A stretch of DNA of 64,000 bases, taken from assembly GCA_002375695.1 (NCBI GenBank), contig DFMO01000008.1, positions 298,372-362,371 of the forward strand. The letters run 5' to 3'. Within the stretch, counting starts at the first letter, position 1; each line of letters begins with the position of its first letter. Both the position numbers and the translations under genes were made by a program. Origin of the DNA: Flavobacteriaceae bacterium UBA3591. Lineage in GTDB: Bacteria; Bacteroidota; Bacteroidia; Flavobacteriales; Flavobacteriaceae. Below the pieces are notes generated by a model, which worked only from the letters and a program-made list of their open reading frames with translations, was not told the origin of the DNA and made no database searches. Below are positions 15,144 through 24,825 of the stretch, piece by piece.

Positions 15144-17804
15144 TTAAAGTTTCCCTAGGTTGGTCCTACCTAGTATAATATCTTGTTGTTCTTGGTCGTC
15201 ATCGCAATCGTGTAATTTGCCTTGGGTATAAATTGTGTGAAGCGTGCTTACAATTTTAATGAGTCTTTTCAACTTTAAATTGGGTTGTTTTTGATTCATA
15301 TCGGTTTTTGCAAACAACCACGCTTTATACGCTTCTTCCAGTTCAACCATTTCATTTTCTTCGCCTTTGGTGTCGTAACTTTTTGGATAACCAATCCAGC
15401 AAATTTTTGCCATGATATGCGCCGGTAGCTCTTTTTGAATTAAATTCTCTAAGTATCTTCTAAAATCTACATTGCTGTATCGCTCTGTCCAGCCTGGGAG
15501 CACAATGGACACTCGAAATGAATAAGGATCAATGCTTTCGCAACCTTCACAATTTTCTGTGCAAATGGGCAGAAAAGTATCTTCGGTAGCCGTAGTTTTT
15601 GTAACATCGGGCCGAAGTAAAATATGTTCAATAACATACATGCCTTCATTAAAATCGAGTGTATTTATAAATTCAACCACTTTTAAAACCGCTTTTTTTG
15701 CCAATGCTTTTGTTGAAAAACTTGAAATTCTTCGAGCAATTACGTGGTCTTCGTCTGTTGTATCGGGAACGTTTGGGTTAGTAAGATTGAAATAAAATTT
15801 GCCAGCTTTATTTTTCTTTATTTTATAATTTTCGGCAAAACGCCCGTAGTTTTTTACGTCTAAAATTTCCTTGTAGAGAGCAGATAGGTTGTGGTAATGT
15901 TTGCTAGATGAAGAAAGAATGGTTTTATTTTTATTGCGAATGCGAAAGCGATATTCAATAATCCCGTCTGAATCAATTTCTTCAAAAATTTCAAGCGGAT
16001 CGTCAGAGAAATTTTTTCTAAAATAACTTGGGTTACCACTTAAAAGTGCAATTCGTTTTTGAAATGCTGAAACATTGCCGGTGTTCCATAAATCTTCTGT
16101 TTCTTGATTAAAATAGTTAAAACTTAGCGGTCTTTCACTGCCAATTTTTCCGTACTGTTGTAAGAAACGTTCCTTAGTTTTAATAACTGCTTCATCTGTA
16201 TTACTGCCGTAAAGTTGTTTCATTAAAAAGGCATATTCGCTAAAGTTTTCGGCAAAACGCGCAAGTAAATGATCGAGAATTTCATTTCTGCGAGTCACTT
16301 TATCGTCTAGATTTGAAAACAAAAGGTCTGTTAAATCTTCATCGGAGGTATAGTTTTCAGAGACTATTTCAGAAAGATCTTTTACATTTTCAACAGCTTG
16401 GGTAAAATAGGTTTTTTCCATTTTGCCGTTGATTGATAGCACTTCTTTTACATTTTTAAGATGCGCAAAATAGCTAGCAAAAATTTGGTCAAAGAATAAT
16501 AAATATGCTTTTAATTGCTTGGCTTTGGCACGATTTGCAACCGAGCTTGAACTTTTTACACCCAATTCGCCAACACCGTAAACTTCTGGAAAATCGTTTT
16601 GGATGGTGCTGTATTTTTCTACACCAGAATAACTTCCCATAGGAATATCTAACGATTTTTTTTGTGAAGCTACATCTTCAATACTTGCGGCTATTTCATT
16701 ATAAATATCTTTTGTGTGTTTTGCAACGGCATCACTATTTATATTTAAAGGAAGAAAGCCTTTAAAATAGCTAAACGAACTTTTTTCGCAACGTTTCGGT
16801 TTTTGGCCGCTTGGAATACAAAGGTTCCAAATTTTTTCGGTTTGCGGCTTTCCATCACATTTGTTAAAGGTAATATCGCGAATAACGTCTACTCCTTCAA
16901 TTTTTTGAAATAAATCAATTAAATCAGTCAAACGCACTTCGGTTCGCAGCTCAGTTTGTTTTAATTCATTATAATCTATAAATCCGTTGTTTAATAGAGG
17001 ACCGTTAAAAATGTCGTCGGTAGTATGCCCTTTGCCAAGCATCTCTTTTAATGAATAGAAGCGGAGGGAAGGCGAAAGATATTCGTCTATTGTATATAAA
17101 ATCTCGGCGTGTACCTTTTCTTCATCGGCTTCGGGTGTTAGCTCAACGATTGCACAAATGGCTATCGGGAAATCTTTAACTTCTTCGACATCTACAAGGT
17201 CCTCGCAAAGGTTTCTATGGGCGTGATAAACTGTTTTTACTTCGTTTTTTAAGCGCTTAATTTCTTTTTTCCGGTTTGCGACTGTGTTAAAAACTTCAGT
17301 ATTTAATTCATCCAATTCAATTAAAACATCGTACAATCCATTTAAAATAAACTCTTTTTTATACTTTTCTTTAATATTGAATGGTTGGTACGAAAGTTTG
17401 TTTTCTTTACAATTCGCAAATACCTTTTTTTCGTGTTTTTTTAGCCATGCGTTTTTAACACCGTCAATATTTATAAATAACTTGCGGTAGTCTAAAGCGG
17501 TAACAGGTTTGATAGGTAGTGCGTTTTCGGCTGTTAAAAACTGTTCGTTTAAATAATTTGGATTGTTTTTATCTGCCAAAATATCTTCCAAAGGCAAAGA
17601 AAGCCTAGCGCCCAAATCGGTTATCGCATAACATAAAACCTCTAAAATTGTTATCCCTGGATCGTGTGCGTTATAGTCTGTCCACAATTCGCTACCCAAA
17701 GCCTCGATGTATTCAATTCCTTTTTTCTTTAAAAAATCGAAATCGAGATCGTCCAGACTCGCAGTATTTTTTGCAAGAGTGCTATATGTTTTTATGGTAG
17801 ACAT
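15144..17804 (-). CDS. eCIS baseplate wedge protein, Afp12-like
   Basis: An 886-residue protein with the N-terminal signature of baseplate wedge components, ELWTDYNAHDPGITILEVL followed by CYAITDLG (residues ~38-65), close to the DPGvTLLE-type motif of phage tail protein I/gp6-like and Afp12 proteins. A late segment (residues ~700-800) contains IEHILLRPD and the cysteine-bearing CTENCEGCESIDPYSF before VSIVLPGWTERYSN, another block shared by these proteins in Bacteroidota eCIS. It should connect the sheath-bearing wedge ring to the central hub in the cytosolically assembled particle. Its start overlaps the end of the J-like gene by 13 bases and its stop is 12 bases from the 875-residue gene, so the wedge genes are translated from one message. 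Confidence 0.75.
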   Translation of the reverse strand: MSTIKTYSTLAKNTASLDDLDFDFLKKKGIEYIEALGSELWTDYNAHDPGITILEVLCYAITDLGARLSLPLEDILADKNNPNYLNEQFLTAENALPIKPVTALDYRKLFINIDGVKNAWLKKHEKKVFANCKENKLSYQPFNIKEKYKKEFILNGLYDVLIELDELNTEVFNTVANRKKEIKRLKNEVKTVYHAHRNLCEDLVDVEEVKDFPIAICAIVELTPEADEEKVHAEILYTIDEYLSPSLRFYSLKEMLGKGHTTDDIFNGPLLNNGFIDYNELKQTELRTEVRLTDLIDLFQKIEGVDVIRDITFNKCDGKPQTEKIWNLCIPSGQKPKRCEKSSFSYFKGFLPLNINSDAVAKHTKDIYNEIAASIEDVASQKKSLDIPMGSYSGVEKYSTIQNDFPEVYGVGELGVKSSSSVANRAKAKQLKAYLLFFDQIFASYFAHLKNVKEVLSINGKMEKTYFTQAVENVKDLSEIVSENYTSDEDLTDLLFSNLDDKVTRRNEILDHLLARFAENFSEYAFLMKQLYGSNTDEAVIKTKERFLQQYGKIGSERPLSFNYFNQETEDLWNTGNVSAFQKRIALLSGNPSYFRKNFSDDPLEIFEEIDSDGIIEYRFRIRNKNKTILSSSSKHYHNLSALYKEILDVKNYGRFAENYKIKKNKAGKFYFNLTNPNVPDTTDEDHVIARRISSFSTKALAKKAVLKVVEFINTLDFNEGMYVIEHILLRPDVTKTTATEDTFLPICTENCEGCESIDPYSFRVSIVLPGWTERYSNVDFRRYLENLIQKELPAHIMAKICWIGYPKSYDTKGEENEMVELEEAYKAWLFAKTDMNQKQPNLKLKRLIKIVSTLHTIYTQGKLHDCDDDQEQQDIILGRTNLGKL

Positions 17805-20800
17805 ACAGTGGGCTTTTTTGGAGATTTACTTTTGCATTTTGATTGTACTGAGGTTATAAAGTGTTTTTTTGCTGAAACCAAAATTGCTTTCGGACTAGCC
17901 GGAATTACATTTATTTTTTCAGAATACGAATTGGTTTTAGAAGTGCGATGTTTAATAATTACATCTTCTAAAAAGTCTATATAGGACAGATTTTCTAAAT
18001 ACGAAATGAGTTTGTTTTTGTGAAAAGACACCCCAAAATTTAATACCGAAGTTTCTGAAAACGCCCAAGGAGAAAGGTATTTTTTAATGTCTTCTTCAAT
18101 TTGTTTTGTGTAGAAATTTTCATCAAAACCTGTGTTGAATTTCACACTTAACGAAACCTCAACTTCTTCATAATTTGGATTAATAATTTCTGCCGAAATA
18201 AAAAACGAGTTTAATTTGTTTATATAATTGCTAATTTCATTGCGTTTTGCAGTGCTTAATCGCGGCTGAAAAGCGTCGAAAGCATTGTTGTTTTTAATGC
18301 TTGGAATTACAACAATCGCGACATTTCCGGGGGCGTGATAGTCCTCACCTTTAGTGTGATTTAAACATTTCACTTTATAAACTTCTGGGAATTTTTCAAG
18401 GATTAATCGTTCGTAATCCCACAAATTTATTGCACGATCGCGATGCCGAATACGTTCACTAACCCGACGGTAATAATTTTCATCGCTCTCTTGCCCGCAA
18501 CCACCAAATGTATTGTAGGGTTGTAGAACTTTTTTTATCGCAGAATCACGTTCTGTAAGTTTACTAATTGTATTAGCTGCTAAGCCATTTTCTAAGTGGG
18601 TTGGGTCGTTTTCACTTTCTACAAATGTGGCCGTGATAACTTGCGCGTGTATATTTATAAATTTACAAACGGCATCAAAATGTTTTGTACTTTTGGCTCG
18701 CAACCACACTTTACCAGCGGGGAGTAAAGTATTGTTTTTAGTGGCTTCGCGAGGGATAGTAACTGTCACAATCCCTGTTTTTAAAAAATTATCTGTGCTA
18801 TCGCCTAATAAATATTCGCTCGAAAGCTCCATCCACAAATTGTTTGAAAGTACTGCCCAAGATATTTTTTCGGTGGCAGAAAAACTTTCGGCCAACGGAT
18901 TTTCGGTTCCTTCCATTAATTGAAATAATAGTTGCACTTGTTGTAGCGCTTCGGTGTTTTCGAGACCTAAATATAATTCGCCCCCAACACAATAGGAGGG
19001 AAGTAGTGTTTTTTCGGTGGCAGCTTGACCAAAAGGATGTTCGTGAAAAAGCTGTATTTTTTCGAGATTGGGTGTTTCTGAAACCCCAAATTCTATCTTT
19101 TGCGAAGCCGAATAAGCGAGCTCAATTTTTTCAATAATAGGGGTGTAAGGCTCATTGGGTAATACGGTGTCTTCTTCGGTAGATAACGCTAAGGCATATA
19201 CTTTTGGGAAGATTGCGTGTAAAAAAGACTGATTTAATGACAGTTTGATGGGCCCATTTTTTCCCGTTGTATAATTGGCGTTATCTAACCGTAGATTGGT
19301 TTCAAAAATACTTCCGTTTTTAGTAAAAAGTGGATACGCATTTTTTACACTTTTGAGACTTTCATTGTTTTCAACCGAAACTTTTGCTTTAAAATAATCG
19401 TTGCCGGTTACATACAAATTAGATGAGTTTGTTGTAGGACTAAAATTTAATCCGGCAGGCTTGGCATATATTTTTGAAACAGTATTAAAGTTAAAATAGA
19501 GTGTTTTGTAATATAAATTTGGCGATAGATTTAAATTGTTATCGTCTCGACGATAGGCTATATAATGATTTTTAAAATCAGCTGGCGTATTGAGCCAAGT
19601 AGCGTGAATTGAAATATCCTTCCAATTTTTATTAAACGCTTCGGGATAGTTAATATAAAACGCCGAACGCACCATAGGTTGGGTACCAAATGGATAAAAA
19701 GGTTTGTCTACAGCAAGATTGCCAAAGTCGTTTCTTAATTCTAATTTCTCTGCATTTGAAATAGAGACATTTATTGTGGCTTTTTTTATTTCTTTTTTTA
19801 GTAATTCGGTATATAATTGATAGCCAATCGTAAATTCTGGCTGTTTTGTTTTTAGTAAGAATCGAAACACAGGTTGATTGGTTTCAAAATTTTCTTGATG
19901 AATTTCACTATTATAAGAAACAATTGCTTTTTGAGTTTTGTCAATTTTTACGCATAATTGTACCTTTTTATTGCCAATTTCAGAATAAAATTCACCTATA
20001 TTTTCTGAAATTTTAAAAGGTCCTAACCAGCCTTCTTCTCCCGTTGCATAAACCTCTATACAATCTATAACTTTTGAAATATTAAAAACTGAAATTGACT
20101 TTTTAAGATTAAAAGTAGTTTGTATTATACGGTCGCCTTCGGCCAGATTGAGCGTAGGAGCGGCTATTGCAAAACCCAGTTTTGGTGTTTGCAAAGGTGT
20201 TTTTGGCTTAAAATGAGTTGGGTATCCAAACGGCAGCCAAGTTAGGTCGTTTTTAAAAGGTTCGCCTTTTCCATCTGCCGAATTTACTACTGAAGCCGCA
20301 AAAAGTCCATTGTTTTCAAGGGGATTTAAATTGTTTGATTTTCGATGGTGATAAACACTTTTTAGCGCTGTAACGGCTGCTTTATTGATTACAATTTCTT
20401 TGTTTGTTGCATATTGCAGTCGCTTACCATTTTTGTCCTTTCCAGCTTCCAGCAGCGTGTGTTCATCTACTTTAGAATTTGTAATATTCTTGGCCAATTC
20501 AAAAATTAGATGAACACTATCGGCAACTGGAGCTTTTTTATTTATTTGAAGTATTTTACTGTAGTAAAAATCAAGATGTCTCTTTGTAATGTTATTAAAC
20601 CGTGCTTTTGAAATATCCATCAATTTTAAAAAACATACAAAAAGCGCTAAGTGGGGCGATAGTTTGTTTGATGTTTCTGCTTTGGCGAGAAAAGCTTTTA
20701 TATCTTCTTTTGTAATAAAAAATGACTCCCAATTTCCTGATGGAGTAGTTGCATTATCAATGTTAAAATAGTTTACTTCCTTGGAAAAATTATACGCAAA

Positions 20801-20929
20801 TTCCATCCATTCTTCTACTGAAAAATTATTTAAATTGAAATTTTCAGGAAGTATATTTGTTAAAAACCGTTGGGTTTGTTCAGTTCCTTTTTGGTTTTTT
20901 AAAAATTTATTTTCGCAATCTTTTGCCAT
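17792..20929 (-). CDS. eCIS baseplate J-like wedge protein, Afp11-like
   Basis: A 1045-residue protein. The C-terminal third contains the baseplate J/gp47-like region: FGGCGQESDENYYRRVSERI and DRAINLWDYERLILEKFP at about residues 805-850. It is followed by the strand AIVVIPS and the block EEVEVSLSVKFNTGFD, typical of J-like wedge proteins that contact sheath and trigger firing. The N-terminal two thirds are beta-rich and divergent, as in Afp11/Pvc11. It lies 6 bases after the gp25-like gene and overlaps the Afp12-like gene. gp25, J-like and Afp12-like genes in this order correspond to the triangular wedge of contractile systems. Length is in the range for eCIS J-like proteins. No frameshift is seen. 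Confidence 0.82.
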   Translation of the reverse strand: MAKDCENKFLKNQKGTEQTQRFLTNILPENFNLNNFSVEEWMEFAYNFSKEVNYFNIDNATTPSGNWESFFITKEDIKAFLAKAETSNKLSPHLALFVCFLKLMDISKARFNNITKRHLDFYYSKILQINKKAPVADSVHLIFELAKNITNSKVDEHTLLEAGKDKNGKRLQYATNKEIVINKAAVTALKSVYHHRKSNNLNPLENNGLFAASVVNSADGKGEPFKNDLTWLPFGYPTHFKPKTPLQTPKLGFAIAAPTLNLAEGDRIIQTTFNLKKSISVFNISKVIDCIEVYATGEEGWLGPFKISENIGEFYSEIGNKKVQLCVKIDKTQKAIVSYNSEIHQENFETNQPVFRFLLKTKQPEFTIGYQLYTELLKKEIKKATINVSISNAEKLELRNDFGNLAVDKPFYPFGTQPMVRSAFYINYPEAFNKNWKDISIHATWLNTPADFKNHYIAYRRDDNNLNLSPNLYYKTLYFNFNTVSKIYAKPAGLNFSPTTNSSNLYVTGNDYFKAKVSVENNESLKSVKNAYPLFTKNGSIFETNLRLDNANYTTGKNGPIKLSLNQSFLHAIFPKVYALALSTEEDTVLPNEPYTPIIEKIELAYSASQKIEFGVSETPNLEKIQLFHEHPFGQAATEKTLLPSYCVGGELYLGLENTEALQQVQLLFQLMEGTENPLAESFSATEKISWAVLSNNLWMELSSEYLLGDSTDNFLKTGIVTVTIPREATKNNTLLPAGKVWLRAKSTKHFDAVCKFINIHAQVITATFVESENDPTHLENGLAANTISKLTERDSAIKKVLQPYNTFGGCGQESDENYYRRVSERIRHRDRAINLWDYERLILEKFPEVYKVKCLNHTKGEDYHAPGNVAIVVIPSIKNNNAFDAFQPRLSTAKRNEISNYINKLNSFFISAEIINPNYEEVEVSLSVKFNTGFDENFYTKQIEEDIKKYLSPWAFSETSVLNFGVSFHKNKLISYLENLSYIDFLEDVIIKHRTSKTNSYSEKINVIPASPKAILVSAKKHFITSVQSKCKSKSPKKPTVCLP

Positions 20930-20935
20930 AATTTC

Positions 20936-21343
20936 TTAAACTTCAGTTCCTTCATTTTTGTAGAATGGAAATACCATATTTGCGCGCGAATTAGTAATAC
21001 GTACTATGTATTCAATTTTTATTAAAACTTCTCCGTTTAATTCGTTGGTTGTATCCAACGTAATTTTTTGTGTGTCAATTCTCGGTTCGTAATAGAGTAT
21101 CGCAGTTTTAATTAGTTCTTTTATGTAGGTTTTTAATGTAACATCCAGCGGTTGAAATAATAATTCTTCGAGATTGCAGCCGTAATTGGGTGTCATAATT
21201 CGTTCCCCCAATCGTGTTGACAATAAAATTTCTAAACTTTCATTGATGTCTGCGGTCCCCGAAGAAGTTATCAATTGGTTTGTTTTTTTGTCAAAATGTG
21301 GTGGAAAACTCCAACCTTCGCCTAAAAACGTTTCACTACTCAT
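20936..21343 (-). CDS. eCIS baseplate wedge protein, gp25/GPW-like (Afp9-like)
   Basis: A 135-residue protein of the GPW/gp25 (lysozyme-like fold) family. I place the start at ATG 21343 (MSSETFLGEGWSFPP), which fits the family's usual GxGWxFPP opening; the longer frame up to 21397 adds an unlike N-terminus. Diagnostic residues include the EILLSTRLGERIMTPNYGC segment near residue 50, the hallmark LxTrxGERxmrP-y-G motif, followed by ELLFQPLD. In phages and T6SS gp25/TssE anchors the first sheath ring to the baseplate. It lies between the PAAR gene and the J-like wedge gene. Confidence 0.92.
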   Translation of the reverse strand: MSSETFLGEGWSFPPHFDKKTNQLITSSGTADINESLEILLSTRLGERIMTPNYGCNLEELLFQPLDVTLKTYIKELIKTAILYYEPRIDTQKITLDTTNELNGEVLIKIEYIVRITNSRANMVFPFYKNEGTEV

Positions 21344-21406
21344 ACTGTGATATTTTACTTTTACTATGTTTTTTGTGCGCTGTTCGCATACAATCACCTT
21401 GCTGTT

Positions 21407-21697
21407 TTAGCCAATTAAAACGGTAAAGTCACCAAGTATAATACTGCCGCCATGGGCCGTACTATCGCCCATTCGTGCTGCGGGCATTCCACCAATAAAT
21501 ACAGTAGACGAACCACTAATTATAGTATCTGGCGGACCTGCACAGGTTGCCATGTCGCCTACTTTTGCTGCGGGCATTCCGCCAATAAGTACCGTGGGTT
21601 CTCCCGGTGGTAAAATTGGTCCGCCAACATGCGGACTACCATTTGGGTTTGTCATTGGACACATATGCATATCATTTATTCTCGCTGCTGCTGGCAT
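21407..21697 (-). CDS. PAAR-domain spike-tip protein (Afp10-like)
   Basis: A 96-residue protein that is almost entirely a PAAR domain: it begins MPAAARINDMHMCPM and has two similar blocks, VLIGGMPAAKVGDMATC and VFIGGMPAARMGDSTAHGG. Metal-binding candidates are the His and Cys residues near positions 11-24, Cys52 and the His near 82. PAAR proteins cap the VgrG-like spike with a sharp, usually zinc-bound cone. There is no C-terminal extension, so no toxin is carried on this tip, unlike evolved PAAR proteins of T6SS. A 92-base non-coding gap separates it from the upstream spike gene. Confidence 0.95.
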   Translation of the reverse strand: MPAAARINDMHMCPMTNPNGSPHVGGPILPPGEPTVLIGGMPAAKVGDMATCAGPPDTIISGSSTVFIGGMPAARMGDSTAHGGSIILGDFTVLIG

Positions 21698-21789
21698 AAA
21701 TTTTCTTTTTAATATTTTATAATTTTATATTGGTTTCCCTCTTTTAAATTACTTGTAGAAAAAAATGCTTTTTTCCACAAATTTTTAGA

Positions 21790-23535
21790 TTAGTTAATCT
21801 GTACCAAAGACCCTTTTATTACAGCGATAGCACTGGTTGAAACTTCAGCACCCGCGCTACCTTCTGCTGTAAATTGAGCATTGGCTTTTATATTTATATT
21901 CGTCGCTTCAATATTGCAATCGCCGTTTGCTTTAATGCTTAAATCGCTACCGCTTTCCATAATAATACCATTACTATCTAAGGTTATTATATTGGTATTA
22001 TCATCCTCAATTTTTATTGTTCCGGCGTCTTCGTCTATAATTATTTTTTTACCGCCGGGGGTTTCAATTGTAACAGATTTTTTATCATCGTTAAAAAGCA
22101 ATTTCATCTCACTGCGAGTAACAAAGCCTTTTTCGTGGTTATCGTCGGAAGCGATTATTGGTGCCGGTTTTGCACTGCTGTGAAGCATTCCGAGAATTAC
22201 AGCATGGTTTGGGTCGTCGTTAATAAACCCTACAATTACCTCGTCGCCAATTTCGGGGAGAAAAAAGGATCCGCGATTTTCTCCAGCATCCAAGGTGGCT
22301 ACGCGCGTCCAAATTCCTTGCTCGTCTTGGTTGATAATTGGTATTTTAACTAAAATTCTATTTTCGCCATTGGGGTCTTCTTCTAATTGAGAAACCACAC
22401 CAATTTGCAAGCCACTTACAGCAGGGATAATCCCAGATGCGGGTAATTCTGAAATATCATAGGTTTCACTAAACCATTGTGGATTAATACCAAATTCGGC
22501 ATCTACAGTCCAATTTCCGTCGGCAATTTCGTGACGTACGGCATTTATAAAAACCTTACCGTTAAACCGATCGCCAACCCCTTCTAACTTTAACATAGTG
22601 GCAGGTTTTACGTTTGCGATACCTTGAAACTTCATCCTGCCGCGCGTTTTTGAAAGTTGCTGAAATAAACTTTTTGAATCACTCCACTGTTGGAGTTGTG
22701 CTGAGTTATAATTTCCGCCGTGTTTTAATTCTAATTGGTCTACTGCGAGTGCTTCGGCTAAATTGCTAACCGTAATATTGCCATTTAATGTAAGATTGGG
22801 ATCGGCAGCAGGCGCTTCTACAATTTCTTGCTCAGAAGGGTTCCATCCATATGCGGTAATTGAATTAAACTGATTACGAGCGTCCATTTCGGCATCAAAA
22901 TCAAGGAGTGTTGCACCAAAGGCTACAGTTTCAATTTCATCTTGTGAAAGATCGGGTTTAGCAATGGTAATTGTACCATCGTCTACTGTACAAATTTGAC
23001 CGTTTAATTGTGCTCGGGTCATGATAAAATCCCAATCTGAGGCTTGGTATTGCACTACTTCTTTGTTAGTATAACTGGTAGCGGCAACATTACTCTGAAG
23101 GTTGTATTTTGTAATTATTTCTTCAATTAAATCGCTGTCTGTACTTTCGTAGTAGAAATTACTTTTTCTGCCAATTGTCATTTTTACAGCTTCGTCTCTA
23201 CATTCAACAATTAAAACCGAAGCATTTTCTCTAACTTTTATACTGTGTTTAATTATAACTCCTTTAAAAATTGTTTGATTGTCGTTGTGGTATCCTGCTT
23301 TAATTTCAATTTCTTTTCCGGGGATAAGTAAATCTTCATTGCTTAGGTCAAAGTTTTGCGAAGCTGCGCTACCATCAAAAAACACGATCTGCGCAAAGGG
23401 TATTCGGTTTATTTCTTTTTCTACTGAAATGTTCTTTACGTGGTATTCTGCCGAAAGTTCAACGCCTTCAACTAATATTGTAAAGCTCACCAAATCGGCG
23501 CTACGCGAAGTTGTTATGGTTCTGCTATTATTCAT
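21790..23535 (-). CDS. VgrG-like central spike protein (Afp8-like)
   Basis: A 581-residue protein combining a gpD-like N-terminal region (residues ~10-330) with a gp5/baseplate assembly protein V OB-fold. The latter shows as VVSQLEEDPNGENRILVKI, then FFLPEIGDEVIVGFINDDPNHAVILG, around residues 370-430. The C-terminus is a repetitive beta-helix (KKIIIDEDAGTIKIEDD, MESGSDLSIKANGDCNIEA), as expected for a trimeric needle. In eCIS this protein is the membrane-piercing spike on which PAAR sits and onto which the tube is built. It starts directly after the LysM gene (stop and start abut at 23535/23536). No extra effector domain follows the beta-helix. Confidence 0.93.
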   Translation of the reverse strand: MNNSRTITTSRSADLVSFTILVEGVELSAEYHVKNISVEKEINRIPFAQIVFFDGSAASQNFDLSNEDLLIPGKEIEIKAGYHNDNQTIFKGVIIKHSIKVRENASVLIVECRDEAVKMTIGRKSNFYYESTDSDLIEEIITKYNLQSNVAATSYTNKEVVQYQASDWDFIMTRAQLNGQICTVDDGTITIAKPDLSQDEIETVAFGATLLDFDAEMDARNQFNSITAYGWNPSEQEIVEAPAADPNLTLNGNITVSNLAEALAVDQLELKHGGNYNSAQLQQWSDSKSLFQQLSKTRGRMKFQGIANVKPATMLKLEGVGDRFNGKVFINAVRHEIADGNWTVDAEFGINPQWFSETYDISELPASGIIPAVSGLQIGVVSQLEEDPNGENRILVKIPIINQDEQGIWTRVATLDAGENRGSFFLPEIGDEVIVGFINDDPNHAVILGMLHSSAKPAPIIASDDNHEKGFVTRSEMKLLFNDDKKSVTIETPGGKKIIIDEDAGTIKIEDDNTNIITLDSNGIIMESGSDLSIKANGDCNIEATNINIKANAQFTAEGSAGAEVSTSAIAVIKGSLVQIN

Positions 23536-24222
23536 CTATGAAACTTTTTCAAGGGGTGGAAATATTATTTCTTGCCCGGGTTGTAATCTTCTAAAATTAA
23601 CAAGCTTATTGGCAGCTGCCACTTGTAAATAGTATTTTGAATCGCCGTAAATTTTAAACGTCATTAGCGGAAGCGTATCGCCATCTTTTACCATTCGCAC
23701 GTGGGTTAAATCTGGTGAATTGTTGTTTTCGCGGGCTAGGCGTAAACTATCTTCCATAATTCCTTTAAAGTTTGCATCTACAATGGCACGAAGCGGTACA
23801 CCTTCAGAAGAGAAGAGTTTATATTCAATAGACATTTCGGTTAAAACCCCTTTTAAAAGTAATGTTCCCCAAGCAATCATTAAATAGTTAGGTTTGTGTT
23901 CGTCGCCGTTATAATCGAAGACAATTTTTTTAAACTTTTCAATATCTTCTATTACTCCATCGCCCTGTTTATTGTCCTTTCCCTTAATTACTCCTGTACG
24001 ATCAAAAAGAAACTGTAAGTCTAATTTTTCGGGTACCGAGCGCAAATATTTGGGTTGTGTGGCGCTGGTACCTTGGCCTTGGGCTTCGGTATATTCAACC
24101 TTGTATTTTAAAGTGTACTTTTCTGGGTTTAATAACGAAGTAAATTCGCCATCGTTTACCTTTTCTGTAAACTTATCGTCTTTAAAACCTGTTATTTTCA
24201 ACTTTGTTAATTCGCCCTTCAT
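23536..24222 (-). CDS. LysM-domain hub/tube-initiator protein (Afp7-like)
   Basis: A 228-residue protein. The body (YTLKYKVEYTEAQGQGTSATQ, later LDLQFLFDRTG and YLMIAWGTLLLKGVLTEMSI) is typical of phage/eCIS baseplate hub proteins of the Afp7/gp53 type. The C-terminus ends with a LysM-like fold (MVKDGDTLPLMTFKIYGDSKYY to LQPGQEIIFPP, residues ~175-225). Such proteins connect the hub and spike to the first wedge ring or tube. Its ATG overlaps the stop codon of the small DUF5908-like gene by one base (TAATG), and its stop abuts the spike gene, so it is translated in a coupled series. Confidence 0.88.
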   Translation of the reverse strand: MKGELTKLKITGFKDDKFTEKVNDGEFTSLLNPEKYTLKYKVEYTEAQGQGTSATQPKYLRSVPEKLDLQFLFDRTGVIKGKDNKQGDGVIEDIEKFKKIVFDYNGDEHKPNYLMIAWGTLLLKGVLTEMSIEYKLFSSEGVPLRAIVDANFKGIMEDSLRLARENNNSPDLTHVRMVKDGDTLPLMTFKIYGDSKYYLQVAAANKLVNFRRLQPGQEIIFPPLEKVS

Positions 24223-24383
24223 TATCGTTCTTTTTTTCGAGATTTAATTCGCATTACTTCTTCTACACACGATTTTAAAATGGTGTCTACCTTTTTTCCG
24301 TTTTGCTCTTTTGGTGAAGCGTTGGTTTGTTCGGTTCCATTTACATTAATCTTTATATGTAATTCTTTAATTTCTATCGGCAT
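24222..24383 (-). CDS. Small DUF5908-like eCIS protein (53 aa)
   Basis: A short gene reading MPIEIKELHIKINVNGTEQ and ending RIKSRKKER. It fills the otherwise empty 162 bases between the second tube gene and the LysM gene: its ATG begins one base after the tube stop codon, and its TAA shares a base with the LysM ATG. The MPIEI-ELxI opening is what I know from DUF5908 proteins, which occupy this same slot (Afp6-like) in many eCIS clusters. The function is unknown; a hub or tube-assembly accessory role is inferred from position. It is too basic at its end to be a tube protein. Confidence 0.85.
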   Translation of the reverse strand: MPIEIKELHIKINVNGTEQTNASPKEQNGKKVDTILKSCVEEVMRIKSRKKER

Positions 24384-24384
24384 T

Positions 24385-24825
24385 TTATACAAGTGTAAAA
24401 TAGTTATAGGCTAATTCTATTGTTTCGATCATTACTTCGCTTTTTTCAGCATTTAATTCGGCAACATTCCATTTTACTGGGTATGCGTGAACTACATTCC
24501 AAGTTACAAGCGGTTCGTGTTTTTCATTTAGCAAAATTACCGTAAGGTCTATGGGTTCAAACTGAAAGCTTTCGATAGCATTTTGACACCATTTTATTAA
24601 ATACGAATCGGTTACCATTCCACGTTTTAAAATAAGGTTTGGAAATTTAGACCTTGCAGGAAGCTTGTGTTTAAACCGGTTTTCGCCACCTTCGGCAAAT
24701 TCAACCGTTTCAATATCTACAGATAATCCCATTACAGATTGAAAGTGTACGTCTTTCTCTTGAGTGGAAATTCCATTGAATTCCACTTTAAAATGAAAAC
24801 TTACTGGAGGGTATTCTGCGCTCAT
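24385..24825 (-). CDS. Second tail tube protein (gp19-like, Afp5-like tube initiator)
   Basis: A 146-residue protein of the T4 gp19/Hcp-like tube family: YPPVSFHFKVEF at the start, GLSVDIETVEFAEGG near residue 29, LPARSKFPNLILKRGMV, and the C-terminal pattern VVHAYPVKWNVAELNAEKS then IETIELAYNYF. Its ATG overlaps the previous tube stop by one base. Clusters with two tube paralogues generally use one for the bulk tube and one as the ring(s) between spike and tube. Being next to the hub gene and more diverged, this is probably the initiator copy (inference). Confidence 0.88.
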   Translation of the reverse strand: MSAEYPPVSFHFKVEFNGISTQEKDVHFQSVMGLSVDIETVEFAEGGENRFKHKLPARSKFPNLILKRGMVTDSYLIKWCQNAIESFQFEPIDLTVILLNEKHEPLVTWNVVHAYPVKWNVAELNAEKSEVMIETIELAYNYFTLV

